Assembly: GCA_049680625.1 (NCBI GenBank)
Contig: JBAUID010000058.1
Location: 1 to 64,000, forward strand
Origin: JAUIAI01 sp049680625
Lineage (GTDB): Bacteria; Pseudomonadota; Gammaproteobacteria; Burkholderiales; Burkholderiaceae_E
Direction: 5' to 3'
DNA: 64,000 nucleotides
This document shows, one piece after another, positions 8,926 to 16,731 of the stretch (its first letter is position 1; every line of letters starts with the position of its first letter). A program made the position numbers and the translations under genes. The notes beneath the pieces are model-generated. The model saw nothing but the letters and a program-made list of their open reading frames with translations. It had not been told where the DNA came from and searched no databases.

Positions 8926-9639
8926 CTACTTTTGTGGCGGAGGCGTTTTTGCCGTTAACGTTGCCGCGATCACTTCGGTGGCTTTTATTAATACCTGGTA
9001 ATACGCATTGGTCAGACCCGGGAATGCCGGAGGTTCATCCCAAGCGCCTTCCGCCGCCTGGTAAAAGGCGACCGGCCAATACCAGAGATATTGATTGGTC
9101 TTCAGATCAACCATGTATCCGGCTCCCTCAACATACGCTTTGGGTACATCGGTTGGCACGTAGGCAGCGTAACCGCGTAGTACGCCCTGGCTCGAAATAT
9201 TGAGCAGTAAAAGCTTGTCCGCATTAAGCGTCTTTGCCAGTGGCCGAAAGTCTTTGGTTGGCGCGGTTTTCCCGGAACCCTCCCCGGTAAAGTCTTCCAG
9301 ATCGTCGACGTCTATTTTCGACTGATGCCGAAACGCCGTAGCGCCTTTGGCATTAAGCGTTTCAATCATTTTCTCTGGGATTGTGTCGAGGCCCTCGGGC
9401 TGAAGAGACTGAACATGCCTTGTCATCGAGGTATGTGCTGCATTTGCGACGCCGATGCAAAGCAGGCAGCCAGCTCCCGGAAATTTGGTATTGGTTGACG
9501 GGATTTCGGTCATGTAAACCGCAATACGATTTGCCGGTCCAGCCAGTGACTCATCTTTTAGTTCTATCGGGCCGGTGGGGACAACGGCACATGAGGTCAG
9601 GGCCGTGGCGGCAACCACCAAAAATAATGCGCGAATCAT
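8926..9639 (-). CDS. Hypothetical lipoprotein
   Basis: A 237-residue protein of unknown function. From MIRALFLVV the signal peptide ends in LTSC with Cys17 as lipidation site. A longer frame (to 9699) would bury the signal, so the start at 9639 is preferred. The mature part contains a GCLLCIGVANAA segment, and a C-terminal region with KLLLLNISSQG and NQYLWYWPV, which looks like a beta-rich fold in which the protein reports or binds something at the envelope; this is only a guess from composition. It is first in a two-gene unit with the lipoprotein that ends at 7947. Confidence 0.72.
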   Translation of the reverse strand: MIRALFLVVAATALTSCAVVPTGPIELKDESLAGPANRIAVYMTEIPSTNTKFPGAGCLLCIGVANAAHTSMTRHVQSLQPEGLDTIPEKMIETLNAKGATAFRHQSKIDVDDLEDFTGEGSGKTAPTKDFRPLAKTLNADKLLLLNISSQGVLRGYAAYVPTDVPKAYVEGAGYMVDLKTNQYLWYWPVAFYQAAEGAWDEPPAFPGLTNAYYQVLIKATEVIAATLTAKTPPPQK

Positions 9640-9865
9640 GAATAGTCTCTTGAAGTCGATGAGCGCAATCAATGTCGCGCAACATTGAGCTGCGGACAAG
9701 AGGACTGAAGCTTACGTGCAACACCAAAATGGGTGGGGCTGGATTGGACGGGTTAGCAGGCGGCTGTCACCGATACCCGACGGCCCAGGCTGCCGGCTAT
9801 TGCTTGGGCAATCGAATGGTATTTAACAAAATCACTGTGGCTACGGTGACTGCCTGGCTTCTTTG

Positions 9866-10450
9866 TTATTTGGATTGAATCGTCCGATAGACAAATCCGT
9901 TCTTGCGGCTGTTTACAATTTCTCCGTACTCGGGTGCGTAATAAGCAACTGCCGCGCCGCCACTCGATTCGAATACCACGCGAACACAGTGTTTGAAGGT
10001 CATGCCTTTAATGTCACAGTCACCGACGTCGTCAATAGTGCGCTTACTCGGTTGGCCATCCTGGTCGTAGGTTGCCCAGGTTTTACCTTTTTCCGCCGGG
10101 AGGGCGAGTGTCAGGACTTCTTTGGCGCCTTGGGCTGCCGAATACCGGGCGTATAAACCTTGTTTTTCTGCCCTGAGGAAAACCTCGCGGTGAATTCCCG
10201 GCATCCCTTCGGGTTTGGGCTGAACCGTAATTCGCTTATAAACTTTGCTGTCAATAGTGACGTCGTCGGCCGCGATGAGAGTGATTCCTCCGCGAATCGC
10301 ATGCGATTTTGCTTTGTAGCTGATTGATTTTTTAAATGCCGGCCAGAAATATTCATTTGGTGCCGCTAGAGACTGAGCCCCCGCAGCGGTAGCTACAGAA
10401 ATAATACCGGTTGCGAGGCAAATGCCTACTAGTTCTGGCGTGCGTTTCAT
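9866..10450 (-). CDS. Hypothetical secreted protein
   Basis: A 194-residue protein with a Sec signal peptide (MKRTPELVGICLATGIISVATAAGAQS) and no lipobox, so probably periplasmic. The mature domain has alternating beta-strand-like segments and ends with AYYAPEYGEIVNSRKNGF, reminiscent of small periplasmic beta-rich proteins whose C-terminal motif reads YAPGVG; no family can be assigned. Two Cys residues (GDCDIKGMTFKHCVRV) could form a disulfide. It stands about 225 bp upstream of the two lipoprotein genes on the same strand, and may or may not be co-transcribed. Confidence 0.65.
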   Translation of the reverse strand: MKRTPELVGICLATGIISVATAAGAQSLAAPNEYFWPAFKKSISYKAKSHAIRGGITLIAADDVTIDSKVYKRITVQPKPEGMPGIHREVFLRAEKQGLYARYSAAQGAKEVLTLALPAEKGKTWATYDQDGQPSKRTIDDVGDCDIKGMTFKHCVRVVFESSGGAAVAYYAPEYGEIVNSRKNGFVYRTIQSK

Positions 10451-10673
10451 CGGATGTCTCCGGCATTGTGTAATAGTTGTTGGAAGATACTATGTCAGAA
10501 CTGCCGGGAAAGGTACTAATGGGCCCGTTAAATCGAAACCTGTCGATGACAGAATAACTGCACGCGGATCTTACTCTTATGCAATCCGTCTGCAGATGGT
10601 TTTGGCGCGATCTAAATGAGAGCACCTATTGGATATCAGCATTGATTCCGAAGAAGCCGGTAGGCGAGGGCAT

Positions 10674-10708
10674 AAAAACCCCCCGGGATAGACTCCGGAG
10701 GGTTTTTC
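10674..10708 (-). terminator. Terminator of the molybdenum hydroxylase operon
   Basis: Read on the minus strand, AAAAACCCTCCGG pairs with CCGGGGGGTTTTTA around a 7-8-base loop with one mismatch and ends in a T-run. It lies 17 bp past the stop of the gene ending at 10725. The A/T runs on both sides allow it to act in both directions. Confidence 0.8.
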
Positions 10709-10724
10709 GTACCGAGCAGATGAC

Positions 10725-13088
10725 TCAGGCGATTTTGTCGCCAAACGGCAGATCACGTAGCCGCTTACCAGTGGCTACAAATATGGCATTCGCCAGTGCT
10801 GGCGCAAACGGCGGAACACCGGGCTCGCCGATGCCAGTGGCGTGCACCGAGAACGGGTGCGGCACGATGTGTGTGTGCACCTTCTTCGGATAAGAGCTTA
10901 TACGCACTACCGGATAGTCATGGAAGTTCGAGTTAGTCACTGCACCTTTCTCAAAATTGATGCCTGAGTATTGTGCAAGTGTCATGCCCATAACCGCAGC
11001 ACCTTCCATCTGGGACGCAACGCGCTCCGGTTGGACACAATAGCCGCAATCAACGGCTGTATGTACCTCTGGAATGCTGATGCTGCCGTCATCGGCCACC
11101 TTGACCTTGACGACCGATGCGACATAGGTGACGAAACTGCGGTGTGCTGCAATGCCAATCCCTTCACCTTTGGCCAGCTTGCCACCCCATCCGGATTTTT
11201 GAGCAGCAAGTTCAATCACACCGCGCAAACGGGCCGTGTCATTCGGGAACTCTTCGTACGGCTCACCGTAGTTCCAGAGGTTCTTCATGTCGGCGGCCGT
11301 GGGATCGATTTTGCGGTCCGGGCCAATCAGCTCAATCAGCATATCTTTCGGGTCGCGACCTAACTCTATTGCCAACTCGGTGATGAAGGATTGAACCGCC
11401 CACGCACGTGGAATGTTTGATACCGAGCGGAACCAGCCAATGCGTGTGTGAGCCATCGCTTTTCCGGCCTCGACCGACATGTTGGCCACACCAATTGGCG
11501 TGTCAACAAGGCCCATCCCGGCTTCCAGATCACTGGTGTAACCTGGGTCGTCTACGAAGGTGGAGAATATCGTTGGCGATACAGAACGATGGCGCCAGCC
11601 GACAACTTTGTTGTCCGCATCCAGGGCCGCTTCCAGCCGCTCTACAGAGGTCGTGTGATAAAAACTGTGCTTGATGTCGTCTTCGCGTGTCCATTGGAGT
11701 TTGATTGGCGCACCCACTTCTTTGGACACCATGGCTGCCTCAATTACCCAGTCACATTTTGATTTGCGACCAAAGCCTCCACCAAGCAGGCTGACGTTAA
11801 CCGTCACGTCTTCCGGTTTCAGACCGAGGGCGGCTGCCGTGTCAGTGCGTGCACCGTATGGACTTTGAACTGGCGCCCAAATATTGACTTTTCCGTCTTT
11901 GAAATCGGCGACCGCAACAAGTGGCTCCATTTGAGCGTGTTGCATATGAGCCTGCGAGTATTCCTGGGAAAAAACTTTTTTAGCGCCTTTGAATGCCGCT
12001 TCCGGGTCACCAACCTTGCGCATCACTTTGCCGGGTTGCTTGGCGGTTGCGTGCATCTCGGCCATAAAGGTTTTGGAGTCGTACTTATCGTGCGGGCTGT
12101 CGGTCCACTCGATTTTGAGTGCATCGCGTCCTTTAATCGCGGCCCAGGTATTTGACGCAACCACTGCTACGCCGCCCAGTGGCGCAAATTTTGCTGGCGG
12201 CATTGAACCGGGCAATTGAACGACTTTTTCGACACCAGGAACTTTCATGGCTGCAGACGAGTCAACTGATTTTACTTTCGCGCCGACCACCGGAGGTCGT
12301 GCGACTACCGCGAATTTCATGCCGTCAACGCTGAAATCGGCTCCGTACTTGGCTTTGCCCGTTGTTATGTCGTGCAAATCGTAAAGCGGGATTTCTCCCT
12401 TACCCATGTAGCGAAACTCTTCATCTTTCTTGAAGCTGAGCTCTTCGAACTTGGGTACATCCATCGCCATTGCATCAGCGGCGACATCACCGTAGCCGAC
12501 TTTCTTGCCATTGGGTTTGCCGTCATCGCCAAGCATATGGATTTCATGGTTCATCGCCTTCACTTTCTTGGCGTCAACCCCCCATTTTTTTGCCGCCGCG
12601 GCTTCGAGCATATGGCGAACCGATGCACCCATCTGTCGCATCGGCTGTAAGTAGTGGCGCAGGCTTCGGGAGCCGTCAGTATCCTGGTTACCGTACTTGG
12701 GCTCATCGCCTTCGGCCTGCTGTAGCTTGACCCGTGACCAGTCGGCATCCAGTTCCTCGGCGAGGACCATGGGTACGTAAGTCCGTGCGCCTGTGCCCAT
12801 TTCTGAGCGGTGCGCTATCAGCGTCACCATGCCATCGGCAGCGATCGTTACGAAAACTTTCGGATCTACGACCGTTTTGTGTGGCATTCCCTCTGCACCC
12901 GTTTTATAAGGTGTGAACGCCATGGCTGCTCCGGGTACCAACTGCAGGCCCAGTACCAGTCCGCCCGCACCGCCCGCCGCTTTTAGAAACTTTCGGCGTG
13001 AGACTTTCTCGATTATGGCCGTTGGCGCGTCGGGCAGAGCAAGCGCGACACCGTCTTGTTGCGCTTCAAGTTCAATATATTTCAACAT
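10725..13088 (-). CDS. Tat-exported molybdopterin-binding hydroxylase large subunit (IorB-like)
   Basis: The 787-residue catalytic subunit belongs to the xanthine dehydrogenase/aldehyde oxidase family, closest in architecture to isoquinoline 1-oxidoreductase beta subunits, which oxidise N-heterocycles or aldehydes with a molybdopterin cofactor. A twin-arginine signal SRRKFLK is at residues 30-36, with a hydrophobic stretch to about 57. GGGFGRK (Mo-cofactor binding) lies mid-protein and GIGEPGVPPFAPALANA, with the conserved catalytic Glu, lies near the C-terminus. No haem motif (CxxCH) and no FAD subunit are present in the cluster. GGGGGG precedes the ATG, 3 bases after the stop of its [2Fe-2S] partner. 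The substrate is unknown; the adjoining alcohol dehydrogenase makes an aldehyde substrate plausible. Confidence 0.9.
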   Translation of the reverse strand: MLKYIELEAQQDGVALALPDAPTAIIEKVSRRKFLKAAGGAGGLVLGLQLVPGAAMAFTPYKTGAEGMPHKTVVDPKVFVTIAADGMVTLIAHRSEMGTGARTYVPMVLAEELDADWSRVKLQQAEGDEPKYGNQDTDGSRSLRHYLQPMRQMGASVRHMLEAAAAKKWGVDAKKVKAMNHEIHMLGDDGKPNGKKVGYGDVAADAMAMDVPKFEELSFKKDEEFRYMGKGEIPLYDLHDITTGKAKYGADFSVDGMKFAVVARPPVVGAKVKSVDSSAAMKVPGVEKVVQLPGSMPPAKFAPLGGVAVVASNTWAAIKGRDALKIEWTDSPHDKYDSKTFMAEMHATAKQPGKVMRKVGDPEAAFKGAKKVFSQEYSQAHMQHAQMEPLVAVADFKDGKVNIWAPVQSPYGARTDTAAALGLKPEDVTVNVSLLGGGFGRKSKCDWVIEAAMVSKEVGAPIKLQWTREDDIKHSFYHTTSVERLEAALDADNKVVGWRHRSVSPTIFSTFVDDPGYTSDLEAGMGLVDTPIGVANMSVEAGKAMAHTRIGWFRSVSNIPRAWAVQSFITELAIELGRDPKDMLIELIGPDRKIDPTAADMKNLWNYGEPYEEFPNDTARLRGVIELAAQKSGWGGKLAKGEGIGIAAHRSFVTYVASVVKVKVADDGSISIPEVHTAVDCGYCVQPERVASQMEGAAVMGMTLAQYSGINFEKGAVTNSNFHDYPVVRISSYPKKVHTHIVPHPFSVHATGIGEPGVPPFAPALANAIFVATGKRLRDLPFGDKIA

Positions 13089-13091
13089 GAT

Positions 13092-13562
13092 TTAGCCCCC
13101 CTTACGTGAAATTTCAGTAGCAGCCATGGCCACCGCTTCGTGGATGCGCTGATAACAACCGCAGCGGCAGATATTGCCGGCCATGGCTTCATCAATTTCC
13201 TCGCCTGTTGGCTTTGAGTTTTCCGCCAGCAGCGCGGCAGCGTTCATGATCTGGCCCGCCTGGCAATAGCCACACTGTGGGACATTTTGGGTACGCCAGG
13301 CTTTTTGTACTTCGTGGTTTCCGTCTTCGCTCAGTCCTTCGATAGTAGTAATTGCTTTGCCTGCTGCTGCTTCTACGGTTAACAAGCAACCGCGGGTTGC
13401 TTTGCCGTCGACATGTACCGTGCATGCGCCGCACAAACCGGTACCGCAGCCAAATTTGGTGCCGTGCATACCAAGAATGTCACGGACAAACCAAAGAACC
13501 GGCATCGACGGGTCGCCGTCGTATTTATGCTCCTGACCGTTTACTTTCAGTGAAATCGCCAT
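13092..13562 (-). CDS. [2Fe-2S] subunit of molybdenum hydroxylase (IorA-like)
   Basis: Electron-transfer subunit of the hydroxylase encoded immediately downstream. The 156-residue protein has the two [2Fe-2S] sites of this family: a plant-type ferredoxin site (FGCGTGLCGACTVHVDG ... RGC) in the N-terminal half, and a helical C-terminal site (PQCGYCQAGQ ... ICRCGCYQRIHEA). There is no signal peptide, so it is presumably co-exported with the Tat-signalled partner, as known for this enzyme class. The start at 13562 was chosen over 13574 because GGAG lies 6 bases upstream and MAISLKVNG fits the family N-terminus. Confidence 0.9.
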   Translation of the reverse strand: MAISLKVNGQEHKYDGDPSMPVLWFVRDILGMHGTKFGCGTGLCGACTVHVDGKATRGCLLTVEAAAGKAITTIEGLSEDGNHEVQKAWRTQNVPQCGYCQAGQIMNAAALLAENSKPTGEEIDEAMAGNICRCGCYQRIHEAVAMAATEISRKGG

Positions 13563-13587
13563 TTTCATCTCCATTGCTTATTTGACT

Positions 13588-13621
13588 AACCCTCGGAGCG
13601 CTTAATGCAGCCCCGAGGGTT
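13588..13621 (-). promoter_or_regulatory. Stem-loop between the PQQ dehydrogenase and the hydroxylase genes
   Basis: AACCCTCGG (13588-13596) and CCGAGGGTT (13613-13621) form a perfect 9-bp inverted repeat with a 16-base loop. Read in the direction of transcription no T-run follows, so it is more likely an mRNA-stabilising, processing or attenuation element than a classical terminator. Confidence 0.55.
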
Positions 13622-13648
13622 ACAGAACCAGCTAATTGTTGGTCATTG

Positions 13649-15364
13649 CTACTCGTCTAAGGCAAATACCCAAATCATGCCGCCTTGTGGAACATAGGTC
13701 TTGGTATCAAATATCTTGTCCAGACCATCTTGCATGCGTTGTGCGTCAACCCCCCAGCCTGACTGCACTGCCACATACTGTTTACCGTCGACAGAGAACG
13801 TGCTTGGGACGGCGGTTACGCCTGAGTTGGTGCGCATCTTCCACAGGACTTTGCCGGTTTTTGCATCGAAGGCCCGGAAGTAGCGATCGTTCGTGCCGCC
13901 GGCAAATAACAAGTCACCCCCAGTTGCGAGTATTGGGCCCCAGTTGTGATACTTGAAGTCGTGTTGCCAGACTTTTTCGTGGGAACCCACTTTCCAAGCC
14001 TGAACCTCACCGATGTGGTCGACACCTTTTTCTTTCAATGTCAGGCCGATATCGGAAATTGCCGCGGTAAGGTACAACTGGCCCGGTTTGTACTCTTCTT
14101 TTTTACCGGTCAGGTGGCCGCACAGGTTTTCGTGTGCCGGAACGTACAACATGTCGGTTTTTGGGCTGTAAGCAGCGGGTGGCCAGTCTTTGCCGCCCCA
14201 TAACGACGGGCAGAAATCAACCTTCTTGCCGATATGCGGAATGCGATCAGCATGGTATTCGGGCCGGCCGGTTTCCGGATCAACTTTCGAAAATACGTTC
14301 TGATAAACAAAGGGCTTGGCATCGACGAACTTTATCGGGCCTTCCGGCGTTGGGTCCAGCGTCCACATATAGCCATTGCGTGCTGGATGGATCAGTGCTT
14401 TTGATGTTTTTCCATCGCGGGTAACGGGCATCAGGATTGGTGCCGAGACTTCGTCCCAGTCCCAGGCTTCGTTGTGGTGGTACTGGTGATAACCCTTTAA
14501 CTTGCCGGTATCCATGTCGAGCGCCAGTACTGAATTTGCGTACAAGTTGTCACCCGCCCGGTCATCAGGCATCCAGGGTGCGGCATTCCCGGTACCCCAG
14601 TATGTGATATTGGTTTCCGGGTCGTAGGTACCTGTAATCCAGGTCGAAGCGCCACCGGTTTTCCAGGTTTCACCGGGCCAGGTATCGTTGCCTTTTTCGC
14701 CCGGGCCGGGAATTGTGTAGGTTTTCCAGGCTTCTTTGCCAGTGTCAGCATCGTAGGCTGCAATGAATCCGCGAATACCGTACTCACCACCGGAGACGCC
14801 CACCACGACTTTGCCCTTCGCTGTCAGTGGCGCCAGTGTCATGTAGTAACCAGTTTGCCAGTCTTCAACCTTGGTTTCCCATTTTACTTTCCCCGTCTTG
14901 GCGTCGAGCGCGATCAGGGTAGCGTCCGTGGCGGCCAGGTAAACCGAGTCACCCCAAAGACCAACACCTCGGCTGGTCGGATGCAGCTGGAACAGCTCTT
15001 CAGGAATTTCTTTCTGATATCGCCAAAGCAAATCGCCGGACTTCGCATCGATTGCCATGACCTGGTTCATTGGCGTGGCGACAAACATTACGCCGTTATT
15101 GACGATCGGGGGAGCCTGATGCCCTTCGACGACGCCGGTTGACAATGTCCAGACCGGGCGAAGGTTCTTGACGTTACTGGTGTTAATCTGCTCAAGCGGA
15201 CTGTATCCCCAGCCCTCGTAGTTGCCGCGATACATTAGCCAGTTTTCAGGCTCCGGCTTGTTCAGACGCTCTTGGGTAATGCTGCTGTATTCGAGCGCTC
15301 CAGCCTGAGTGCCTATTGCAGCAACGGCGGCTGCAACAGCGAGTTTGAGCAAGTTATAACGCAT
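13649..15364 (-). CDS. PQQ-dependent alcohol dehydrogenase (methanol/ethanol family), lanthanide-type Asp signature
   Basis: Periplasmic quinoprotein that oxidises alcohols with PQQ and a metal ion. The 571-residue protein starts at the ATG preceded 6 bases away by AGGAGG, and has a Sec signal peptide (cleavage after about residue 23). It is an eight-bladed propeller with tryptophan-docking repeats such as DAKTGKVLWK. Expected metal ligands are visible: Glu194 (GGEYGIRG), Asn260 (GTGNAAPW) and the catalytic Asp302. Asp304, two residues later (WDWD, 301-304), matches the extra Asp that marks lanthanide-dependent XoxF-type enzymes; Ca-type MxaF has Ala there. The vicinal Cys-Cys pair of methanol dehydrogenase is absent (Pro-Thr-Ser at 129-131). 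There is no fused cytochrome domain. Substrate unknown. Confidence 0.92.
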   Translation of the reverse strand: MRYNLLKLAVAAAVAAIGTQAGALEYSSITQERLNKPEPENWLMYRGNYEGWGYSPLEQINTSNVKNLRPVWTLSTGVVEGHQAPPIVNNGVMFVATPMNQVMAIDAKSGDLLWRYQKEIPEELFQLHPTSRGVGLWGDSVYLAATDATLIALDAKTGKVKWETKVEDWQTGYYMTLAPLTAKGKVVVGVSGGEYGIRGFIAAYDADTGKEAWKTYTIPGPGEKGNDTWPGETWKTGGASTWITGTYDPETNITYWGTGNAAPWMPDDRAGDNLYANSVLALDMDTGKLKGYHQYHHNEAWDWDEVSAPILMPVTRDGKTSKALIHPARNGYMWTLDPTPEGPIKFVDAKPFVYQNVFSKVDPETGRPEYHADRIPHIGKKVDFCPSLWGGKDWPPAAYSPKTDMLYVPAHENLCGHLTGKKEEYKPGQLYLTAAISDIGLTLKEKGVDHIGEVQAWKVGSHEKVWQHDFKYHNWGPILATGGDLLFAGGTNDRYFRAFDAKTGKVLWKMRTNSGVTAVPSTFSVDGKQYVAVQSGWGVDAQRMQDGLDKIFDTKTYVPQGGMIWVFALDE

Positions 15365-15494
15365 GTGTTTCCTCCTGGTCATGGCAGAGACTCTGCCGGC
15401 AATTCATATCGTCGTTAGAACGACATAAAGTTGATCGATGCAAAATCGTTGGTACTTTTCTAGATTTCTAATAGCGATTGCTTACGACAGATTT

Positions 15495-16193
15495 CTACTT
15501 CTTAAAACCTACTTTGCCTACGAACGGGCCTTTGACGATGAGTTCGCCCGCATCATTTAATTCAAGTGGTAGAACGGCTAACCGGCGTTTCGCCGGTCCA
15601 TGTCTTGGTTGACCCATATGGGTGACGTCAAATTCCGAGTAATGGCAGTAGCATTTGAACGTCGTTGTTTTAGGCACCCATTGCGTCAGATCACAACCCT
15701 GATGGGTACAGACGGATGAATAGGCAATGACGCCGGCAACTGCGTACTGGCTGGTTTCTTTGTTCAGCAGCTTTTCGTCGATACGAACCAGGTTGACGCC
15801 GTTAAGCCGTGATCCGTCACGCATCTTTCCGGATTGCGGATCCTGACTCACCACTTGCAGTAGTAAATCACCTTCAGGCACGTCTTGTGGTTTGACTGGT
15901 TGCCCAATCTGATCGCCAAACCGATGCACAATGGGATCCCCGGGTTGTGGTCTCATTCGTCCTGGGGAAGTTGTGGCGCTGGACCCCAAACTAGGTATTC
16001 CCAAGCCGACGCCGACCGTCGCGCCCACGCCCGCGCCAAGGATTCGCCGGCGTGGGGGGTAAAACTTTAGCGGTTGTTCCATTGATTGACTCAGGGGCTC
16101 CGGTAGCGTTGATGCCGGGTCTTGATCTTCGGGCTGTATCGCCGACGTGTCGGCAGTGTTGTATTCAGCTATGTGTTGTTGCTGTTTCGGCAA
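15495..16193 (-). CDS. Tat-type Rieske [2Fe-2S] protein
   Basis: A 232-residue protein with the high-potential, bc1-type Rieske site: Cys162 and His164 (CTHQGC) and Cys181 and His184 (CYCH) bind the cluster, while Cys167 and Cys183 can form the stabilising disulfide. Residues 48-70 (RRRILGAGVGATV...) form a twin-arginine-type signal or anchor after a 47-residue hydrophilic leader, so the cluster domain lies in the periplasm. It is first in the minus-strand gene group, 130 bp before the PQQ dehydrogenase. No cytochrome b or c1 gene is nearby, so it is not part of a bc1 operon. I infer it takes electrons from the dehydrogenase or hydroxylase. Confidence 0.88.
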   Translation of the reverse strand: MPKQQQHIAEYNTADTSAIQPEDQDPASTLPEPLSQSMEQPLKFYPPRRRILGAGVGATVGVGLGIPSLGSSATTSPGRMRPQPGDPIVHRFGDQIGQPVKPQDVPEGDLLLQVVSQDPQSGKMRDGSRLNGVNLVRIDEKLLNKETSQYAVAGVIAYSSVCTHQGCDLTQWVPKTTTFKCYCHYSEFDVTHMGQPRHGPAKRRLAVLPLELNDAGELIVKGPFVGKVGFKK

Positions 16194-16329
16194 CGTGTCT
16201 CTCCGAATTGCGCGGCGCAGTTACAACAAATGAACTGGCCGGATGGCTTCTAAATCAGACCAACAAATAAAGACAATGTTCTATTCGTTGAACTAAACCG
16301 AGAATTTCATAACAGTCTTGTCAGAAAAA

Positions 16330-16346
16330 TTACTCTGTTTGAGTAA
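16330..16346. promoter_or_regulatory. Candidate operator: TTACTC-N5-GAGTAA dyad
   Basis: A perfect 6-bp inverted repeat with a 5-base spacer in the divergent promoter region. Size and symmetry fit a dimeric regulator site; no matching second copy was seen, and the regulator is unknown. Confidence 0.3.
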
Positions 16347-16383
16347 ATGCTTAATATTGCTTATGCGTCTCTGTTTTTGTCTA

Positions 16384-16418
16384 GGTTTTGCGCCTGGGTT
16401 TTGCGCCTGGGTTTTGCG
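16384..16418. repeat. 13-bp tandem repeat, about 2.7 copies
   Basis: Two complete and one partial copy of GGTTTTGCGCCTG lie head to tail between the two divergent operons. They could be iterated regulator sites or simply slippage-derived. Confidence 0.8.
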
Positions 16419-16731
16419 TATCGGTAGGCATAAACTAAATTAAATATAACGTTTTCAAAAACAAATTGCCTAGTCGCAGACCGTGTTTTACTCCACAGTT
16501 GAACCGTCAGTCAAGGGGGTAATCCGTCATAGAGAATTCATGGCTCAACGCGTTTCGATTTACGTATCGATTTGCGATTTATCGGCAAAGAACAAGCACC
16601 GAAGTACCAACATATTAAATTGCGTTTATCGCATACGCGCTGACACAAATTTGTCTCGCTTGCTTCGCTCTCAGAGGATTGCTACTGTCGCAGGCGAAAC
16701 TGCAAGAGTCAAAGAAGAGAGACGAACAATT

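Larger units (their letters stand above)
16194..16731. other. Divergent regulatory region between the Rieske and moxR operons
   Basis: About 540 bp without a convincing gene, clearly richer in A and T than its flanks. It must hold the promoters for both divergent operons. It contains a dyad (16330-16346) and 13-bp tandem repeats (16384-16418). A frame upstream of moxR (from 16483) is open but has no family similarity and lies before a better moxR start. Confidence 0.6.

Noticed and set aside
16384..16418. Tandem repeats considered as a small CRISPR array
   Set aside because: The units are head-to-tail with no spacers and no cas gene is nearby.
16483..16731. 83-residue N-terminal extension of the MoxR protein
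   Set aside because: No similarity to MoxR proteins and a good start at 16732 with an upstream purine-rich site; the extension lies in the A+T-rich promoter region.
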